Made by a program: the position numbers and the translations under genes. A stretch of 64,000 bases of DNA from Cristatella mucedo (Eukaryota; Bryozoa; Phylactolaemata; Cristatellidae), in assembly GCA_009760855.2 (NCBI GenBank), contig WPIO01000001.1, positions 17,149,001 to 17,213,000 on the forward strand, written 5' to 3'. The notes under the pieces were generated by a model. The model made no database searches. It was not told the DNA's origin and saw only the letters and a program-made list of their open reading frames with translations. Shown here one piece after another: positions 57,353 through 64,000 of this stretch; position 1 is the first letter of the stretch, and every line of letters starts with the position of its first letter.

Positions 57353-58094
57353 TGCTACCGCTGCTGTAGCCGCTCCTTTGGTGGCCAAGTACACTACGTC
57401 CAAACCAACCAAAGAGTGTATTATTGCTGCCAAAGGAGCATTCTCCAGCATGACGATGTAGCCTAGCCGCCTCATTCGAGCACAGTAGCACAAGCATCAC
57501 ATACACCAGCGATTAATTCCTAGTAGCTGCGGCAGCACCAGTCCAATGATTAATGTCACTGCCGCGCCTTGTAAGCCGCCGATGTGCAGGTGTGCACTGC
57601 AGGTGGGCAGGCAGATAAGCTTCGCGGCTCTCCAATCATTTCGAGGCTCTTGTGCGTTTCTAAAAATGAACTCGCTTGACCCCGCTCGTTGTGCGGATAG
57701 CGAGCGCCCGCACGGATGTGCAGATGGATTAACAGCTGTCCAGCAACTCATGCGTGAAAATTCCGTTCTAGCGCTGACCGGCGAACGGAGGTTTCCTAGA
57801 GAGCTGCTGCTCTCAGTAAGCAACAATCGTGCGTTTAAAAGAGCAGCTCGAGTGAGCGTACCTGTGCAGCTGCAGCAGCAGCCCCGCACACCAAGGCAGG
57901 CTGCCTCATTCCTCGGTGGTTTCTCTGCGAGTTCGCAGTCCGTTGTACCTTCACTAACTTCAATATCGCGGCCTCATTTTGCTGTATGCGTCCGCCAGTG
58001 AATCTCTTAGGAAAACAACTTCTTTAGCTTTCCATTGACTTTCGTCTAAAATTAAAATACCGCTGGAGCCAGCTGGATAGCCGGGCAAACTATA
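57353..58094. other. Intergenic; overlapping frames on both strands
   Basis: A plus frame (57546-58001, 151 codons) and a minus frame (57497-57889, 130 codons) occupy the same bases. Neither carries a motif or splice partner, and both contain Cys/Gln runs from CAG/CTG-rich sequence at about 57865-57885. Confidence 0.35.
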
Positions 58095-59560
58095 ATAATG
58101 ATAAATTTGCATATCACCCTCAGAGAACTCATTCTCTTTCTAGGCATTTTATATATGCTGCAAAGGAATCGTGGTCGAATGGTTAGTGGTAGCATGCTCA
58201 ATGTCAGCAAGCATAGTACTGTTAGATGGGATATGCACCAGGTCAGCAAGCAAAGATTATTAGTGACAGCATGCAGTGTCAGCACGCACACGCACCGAAG
58301 GACGAATCGCGTGGACCCACTAAATGCTGCGATAAATTGATGCATTTTTAGCTTCTTTTAAATGTGGTCAAGTCAGGAAATTCCGTGACGAAAGTCGGGT
58401 GTGAGTTCCAGGCTTTGAGATCATACGAACTAAATGCACGGTCTCCACATGATCTGAGGTACATACGATGTGTAGCAAAACGATTAGATTCACAAAAACG
58501 GGTGGTACGATGCTTAGCCTGGTGGTGGAGTCAATCTGATAGGTAGGCTTGAGCCAAAGAATGAAGAGACCTAAAAGTGAGTGACAAAACCTTTAAAAGT
58601 CGTTGCGTTGCTTGACTGGAAACCTGCGGTGGTCGGCGAAAAGTGGTGTGATGTGGCATATGCGAGGCTAGCGACAAACAAACAAGCCTAGCTGCGGAGT
58701 TCTGAACCAGCTGTAAGCACCTGATTGCACAGGTCGGTAGACCGGCAAGCAATGGGTTACAGAAGTCGAGACCGGATGTCACAAATGCATGGACCAGTTT
58801 AGATGTGGCATTCCTGTCTAAAAAAAAAAGCCCGAGTTTTAGCAATGTAATGTAGTTGAAGTATGCAGGCTTGACTGTGGAGCTTATGTGGTCGTCTAAT
58901 GTAAGGTCACTTTGGAACACGGCACCTAGATTTCGCGAAAACTCAACAGGAAATATGCTGGCAGAGACGATTTTGAGCGCTAGGTTTTTCCAATCTCCGA
59001 ATCACATTTGGTTTGCCCATTACAAGTAGTACCTAGTTACCACTCTTTGACACTGGCATTTAACCGAGAAGGCTGTAGCAGTGGCGTTATAATTAGCATG
59101 CCTAGACGAAACGAGCCGGCTTGCTTTGGCTCTTGAAGTCTAATGCTTAGTTAAGTGCATAAAAAAAAACTATTTCAAAATTTCGGTAATAAAAATTTAG
59201 CTTTTGCAATTTTGTGGCTAGAATACCGACTTGAAGAGAAAACGTTTTTGACGAAACAGCGAAGAGATTGCTGAGCATGCTTTGTTGATTTGTATCATCG
59301 TTTAATGAAGAAAGTTTTCTGCCAATCCGTATGCGGATTCCTTGTATGCATTCAGCAACGGAGTTGAGAGAATTTGAGGTGCTGGAGGGCTGTGAGGGAT
59401 CACAGTAAAGGTACAACCGGGTGTCATCTGCACAGAAGTGAAAATCCAAGTTGTGCCTGGCAATCCCACTGAAAATGGAGTGCGTACAAATGATCATATT
59501 GTTACAATCACTTTTTCGCAATAGAGAAAGCACCAGTCGATGACGAATGGGCCACAAATT
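58095..59560 (-). mobile_element. L2/CR1-like LINE, RT-containing copy with an interruption
   Basis: 3' tail at 58095-58160 (CACCCTCAGAGAACTCATTC, TCTTTCTAGGCATTTTATAT). RT blocks on the minus strand: VFQSDLTLDDHISSTVKP, KLVHAFVTSGLDFCNPLLAG, VQNSAARLVC, and further 5' FHFCADDTRLYLY, where the active-site YADD reads CADD, so the catalytic Asp pair is kept. About 240 bases at roughly 59045-59290 fall between RT blocks and do not match the family. Frames are broken. Confidence 0.82.
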
Positions 59561-59749
59561 GAGCAAGGATTCCAAAGACAAGTTTTTAAGATGGGCGGCC
59601 GGGGTTATGACAGTCCTGATGACTAGTTAGCTAGAAAGATTCACCGCAACGCTTGAGGGAGAACGTGCTGAGCAGTTCGAGACAATGCTGGGAATACCAA
59701 AGGAGCGGGTCTTCCTCTCGAGGCCCCGGCTACGGCTTCGGGGCGGTTT

Positions 59750-60125
59750 TTTGTGTTAGTGCATAATTCACGGACCTTAGCAGCAGCAAGAACATCTAGG
59801 AATGCATTTGAACCCGTCTTGCGTCACGACATCTCCTGACTTGTCCATATTTAAAAAGAAACTAAAAATGCTTCTATTTACCACAGCATTTAGTGGGTCC
59901 CTGTGATTCGTCACTCATGTGCTCATTCGCGCTGACACTGTGCTTGCTGCCACTAACCACACTTGCTTGCCGACCTTGTGCATGTCACCCATAACCATGT
60001 TATTCTTGTTGTTTATCGAGCACGATACCACTAACCATTCGATCGTGCTTCCTTTGAATCAAATTTAAAGTGCCTAGAAAGAGATTGAGTTCTCCGAGGG
60101 CGCTATATCAAAACATTATCATTAT
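59750..60125 (+). mobile_element. L2/CR1-like LINE, 3' end
   Basis: CGTCACGACATCTCCTGACT, TTTAAAAAGAAACTAAAAAT, GCTGACACTGTGCTTGCTGC, CACTAACCACACTTGCTTGC, CCTAGAAAGAGATTGAGTTC, TCCGAGGGCGCTATATCAAA, ending ATTATCATTATTATG. The cleanest non-interrupted 3' end in the window; its 5' limit is uncertain. Confidence 0.82.
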
Positions 60126-60964
60126 TATGAGAACGAAAAGATAATAGGTACACGCGATCATAACTAATACGCAGGTTACAAGCAACCTCAAATCTAAAGC
60201 TACCACTGGCGTAGGGGAGGGTGTCCCAACCCCAAGCTGTAAGCGTTTAGATGTCCAAATGCACATAATTTCATACTCACTACGGTCAAAGAATAAACAG
60301 ATTATCTTTAAAACAGGTCTTAGCTGTATCGTTTCCGCATACGGTGTTCGCAAGGACTTCGATGTTTGGAAGAGAATTTTGCAATAGACAGGAAACGCTA
60401 GTAGCGCCTGGTATCGGGAGGTTGTTATATCGTTCACGCCAAGATGTCTCGCTAACGATTCGGGTTGGATTGATTTACAGTGTTACTGCATCACCATTTT
60501 CTGGGCACACGCTTCATCACGTACGTACCACGGAATGGCACCGTATTATTGAAAGTGTTTGGCACACGAAGGATGTACAAATCCAAAGGATTGTGCGGGT
60601 CGGATAATCTGCATATATCCAAAAATTTTAAAACCTCAAATCACATGATCAAAATGTTACAATCAATTGCTTGCAATAAAAAAGCACTAGAAGATGACGA
60701 ATTGGCGATAAATGATATGCGTATAGACAAATGCCAAGTCACCCAATAATTTTCATGAAGGCCGGTTCAACTAAAAAGTCGTTTGCAAACGACTGAGCTT
60801 CAGTAGGTACAACACACTGTGGTCGTTTGGAATGTCAGAAGGTTCGCTCATTGTCTTAAAAGGAATAGAACGCTTACTCGAGCATGTCTGTCCTTTACTT
60901 ACTCGCAGCCTTGCTTTGCTGCGACTAGTCAACTTGCAACAGATCTCTACTCTCGAAGTCATTT
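60126..60964. other. Intergenic spacer between LINE copies
   Basis: Frames under 110 codons with no motif on either strand; nothing else recognised. Confidence 0.4.
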
Positions 60965-61497
60965 ACTAATAATAATAATAAAAATGTTTTGTCTTAAGGC
61001 CCGAGGAAAGGTTTATCTTTATCCAGGCGATTTACATCTAATCGCAAGAAAGGCAATACCTAAAGGTTACTGACATGCACAGTGTCAACCAAACAAACGC
61101 AAACAAGTCTGGTGCGTAGGCCAGCATGCTAAAACAAAGATAAAGAAACTCGTTGCCACCGGTTAGAATGACCTTTGGCTAGTAACATGCACTGAATCAT
61201 GCACAGGTACGTAAGAAAAGCATAGGTATTAAAAAGACCAGTTCAGTCTAAGGGAACGCAGATCGTAGCAGAAGTGCCTTTAGCTTAGACTTAAAAGATG
61301 CAAGTTCGCTGTAAGTTGTGACTATAGATGAAAGCGAGTTCCAGAGTTTTGGTACATAAGAGCTGAAGACTCGATCCCAAAAACAAAAACGGTTGTCCCT
61401 TGATAAGTTAGAACCCTTTGGATGTAACACACTTGTATCACGATTTCTTAAGTTTCCGGAAAAAAATGCGATGTTAAAGCGCCCTTGCCAAGCAGAA
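60965..61497 (-). mobile_element. Second non-LTR LINE family, 3' end
   Basis: Starts with (TAA)n and GGCCCGAGGAAAGGTTTATC, a terminal sequence unlike the L2 family. The minus frame 61248-61505 reads FSGNLRNRDTSVLHPKGSN, FWDRVFSSYVPKLWNSLSSI, VTTYSELASFKSKLKALL, the typical C-terminal end of CR1/L2-superfamily polyproteins (the xxPxLWNSLP and SFKxxLKxHL pattern). It ends at its 5' side against the 3' tail of the next L2 copy. Confidence 0.75.
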
Positions 61498-63353
61498 GAT
61501 AACAATAAAAATAATAATAATAATAATTAATTTATGTAGCGCCCTCTGAGAACTAAAGCTCTTTCTAGGCACTTTGCATATGCTGCCAACGAAGCATGTT
61601 AATAAGGTTAGTGATAACATGCACAGCCTCAGCACGCATAAGCAAACTATGAACAATTCACAAGGACTCAGCAAATGCTGTGAGCAACAGGTGCGTTTTC
61701 AGCTTCTTTTTAAATGTCATTAAGTTAGTGGATATCGTGACGTCAGTCGGGTGTCAGTTCCAGGTTTCGGGAGAGTATGGACTAAAGGCTCGGTCTCCGA
61801 AGGATATGAGGTGCGTTCGACGTATAGCTAAACGACTTTAGTAAGAAGAGCGGTTGGTGGGACGCCTTGCCTGATTGGGAAGTAGTTCCACTAGGCAGGC
61901 TGGAGCAAGAGAATAAATGGAACTAAAAGAGAGTAACAAAACGTTTAATTGTATTACTCTTTTCTAGGGAGCCAGTGCAGGTCAACAAGAAGCTGCGTAA
62001 TGTGTCGATTGCGACGCTCGTTACAGAAAAACTGGGCTACAGAGCTTTGCACTTATTGTAAGCGCCTGGTTGCACATGCCGGTAGACCAGAAAGCAATGA
62101 GTTACAGAAGTCGAGATGGGATTTCACAAATGTATGGACCAATTTGACTGTAGTATCTCTGTCTAAGTAGACCCAATTTTTTTAAATGTTGTGTAGGAGC
62201 TAATGTGGTCGTCAAGTGATAGGTCACTTTAAAGCAGGACATTCAGATTTCATGCCGATCAGTCAGAGGATACGCTGGTAGAGCCAATTATGAGCGTTAA
62301 ACATTCAAATTTCTAAGTCAGGCTTTTTCCTATAAAAAATGAGTTGATTTTATCATCATTCAATTTGAGAAATTTGAATGCTATCCATGTGCAGATGTCA
62401 GCAATGCATGCAGCTCCGGAGACTACTCACGCTCACTATTCTGCCAATAATCATGCCAATCAGCCTGTGGACATACAATGAAAACCTTGTTTGTTGATGT
62501 ACAGACTGGCTTCCAAAGTTAAATTAAGGATGGAAATAAAACCATTCACTAAGGCATCAAAAAAAGAAAGTGCTAGTAGGTTTTGAATGTCTATAGTCAA
62601 ATTAATTTCCAGTAATATGGTAATGTCCCCGCTGGTGCCTATTCTTTACCTCTCATTATGCACATGACTCTTTTACGAAGCCGCGCTACTAGTGCACTTC
62701 TACGGTGTTCTTTAGGGGTTTCTCGTGTGATCTTTTTTCCGTTTACATCAGTACTCTGGAATCTCGTACTGAGACAGGACCTAAACTATTGCAGTGCTCT
62801 GCCGGAGATGCCCATGCGAGATGAAAGGCTATCGAGATGAACTTGGTGACAAATAGTATGAAACTCTGTCGAGTGATCAAGCAAAACAAGCAGAGAGACT
62901 CAAACTAGGTCTGCATTTCTGAGAGGATCGGTATATACCCGAACCAATGCTGACTCAGTTGAGAGATTAGCCCTAAAACCTGGGCGGAATTTACTTGCCA
63001 GATTTGAAGTTTCAGTTTAAGAGCTAGGTCTGACACTACTTGCGAGTGTAATTTATAAGAACGGCAGTAGCAAGACTGGGTGGAAGTTGCTTAAGTTCTC
63101 TCGGTCGAGTGCTGTTTACTTAATTACTGGCCTAACATATGCCTTTTTGAAAAACGTAGGGACATGATCTGAGGCTAAGGACATAATTATTATGTTAGTT
63201 ATGGATGGCAGAAGCAGATCTATATATAGTAGAAGAATTGTGGGAATGGGGTATGGAACTCTAATAGTCCTCTTTGACTTATGCTTGTAGCAAGTTTGAA
63301 TGTAGACAATGAGGTGCTGCAATGAATTGAGGGGACGAGTTATGTGGGTACAT

Positions 63354-63424
<71 letters not shown>

Positions 63425-64000
63425 CCAGCGGTGATGCCATTACCTTAGGAATGGGTGGTCCGATCTTATCTATCTTGCTGACAGCCAAGCTAGCCAAGCG
63501 ATCTTCTAGATCACATAAGGATCATTAGGTAAGGAGCTAACTTGGGAGAGGTTAACGAGATGGTCGACAGTAGATATCAGCATTTTTGGATTGTGCATCA
63601 GCGATTTGGCAATGTTTTTATAGCCGTTAGACCTCTTGGCCTCTGCTAGGATAGATTGGTATTAGCCACTGTAGTCTTCGCATGCCTGTCGATGGACAGA
63701 AAGTTCTGATATCGCATACGCTTTCGCAAGCTTGCTCTTAGTAGGCTTAGCCAGTTAAATGTCTCTGCTAAGCTAGAGGCCGTCATCTGGGCGAGGGCAA
63801 ATGGTGGCTTAGTCAGAGGTGCTAAGTCGTCAAGCACGTTGACTGGTGTCGTGTTATAACATTCAATCTTCCATGGCAGAACAGGAGGAGGATTAACGAT
63901 GGAGCGAGGAAGATATTTACGTGCGGACCGAATCAATTTCAAGGGTCTTTAGGTTTCGCGATTCACACTTGATTCTGATACTGGAAAGGCCCCTACTGCA
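61498..64000 (-). mobile_element. L2/CR1-like LINE, long copy running off the window end
   Basis: 3' tail at 61498-61580 ((AATAAT)n, GTAGCGCCCTCTGAGAACTA, CTCTTTCTAGGCACTTTGCA). Upstream on the minus strand come the GAGTTACAGAAGTCGAGA coding region of the RT C-terminus, a collapsed RT core with no visible YADD, and the endonuclease-RT linker (LDDLAPLTKPPFALA near 63.84 kb) shared with the 20.3-22.65 kb copy. A (GA)n tract sits inside it. It is truncated by the window and inactive as seen. Confidence 0.82.
63354..63420. repeat. (GA)n microsatellite inside the L2 copy
   Basis: About 33 GA units. The corresponding position in the 20.3-22.65 kb copy has no such tract, so it expanded after insertion. 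Confidence 0.95.

Noticed and set aside
57497-58001. Overlapping 130- and 151-codon frames on opposite strands
   Set aside because: They occupy the same bases; neither has a family motif. The short Cys/Gln run comes from CAG/CTG words.
59715-59752. Bacterial-style intrinsic terminator (GGCCCCGGCTACGG stem, then T6)
   Set aside because: The window is eukaryotic with no bacterial genes nearby; a GC stem followed by T is expected occasionally by chance, and contamination is not supported by neighbours.

Overview
The window is nuclear DNA from an invertebrate metazoan. One clear intron-bearing protein gene can be read, on the minus strand. The rest is intronic or intergenic sequence with decayed non-LTR retrotransposons, tRNA-derived SINEs, one probable MITE and long pyrimidine microsatellites. 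Bacterial gene organisation, operons, CRISPR arrays and intact viral genes are absent. The lipase type would fit an arthropod such as a chelicerate or crustacean, but the sequence does not settle the lineage. Most long open frames here are chance frames, especially those crossing CT repeats. || Gene: about 8.3-17.55 kb (minus) holds a secreted pancreatic-lipase-family enzyme. It has a GC-rich TATA promoter, a signal-peptide exon, a 5.6 kb first intron, a possible phase 1-1 cassette exon encoding a membrane segment, and catalytic exons carrying Ser (GHSLG), Asp (LDPAGP) and His (CSHDR). PLAT-like exons, a plausible terminal exon and an AATAAA follow. Exons join in phase except around exon 6, where the family frame shifts by one net base before the PLAT exons. 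The gene is therefore either recently broken or affected by a base error. || Repeats: the dominant element is a CR1/L2-like LINE with more than a dozen copies on both strands. The longest are near 18.3-19.5, 20.3-22.65, 44.6-45.5, 58.1-59.6 and 61.5 kb to the window end. All are 5' truncated or cut by the window end, and broken. Its 3' end carries a short hairpin-like motif followed by TTA-rich repeats. A second LINE family lies at 60.97-61.50 kb. Three short families recur: SINE-A (tRNA head, conserved CTCTTCTGTCGCTAT tail), SINE-B (tRNA head, tail resembling the L2 3' end, so probably mobilised by it) and SINE-C (about 130-145 bp, one copy ending in ACATT repeats). Nested insertions give a relative chronology. 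|| Low-complexity DNA: a (CT)n tract of about 570 bp at 27.8-28.4 kb and a four-stage compound pyrimidine array at 53.86-54.52 kb dominate. GC-rich segments (1-0.9, 17.4-17.65, 27.4-29.5, 45.8-46.2, 51.5-51.8 and 53.5-54.8 kb) look promoter-like, but only the 17.4 kb one can be tied to a gene. || Limits: exon calls rest on splice-site reading, phase and recognised family motifs; no alignment or search was run. Repeat boundaries are approximate to about 10-50 bp.
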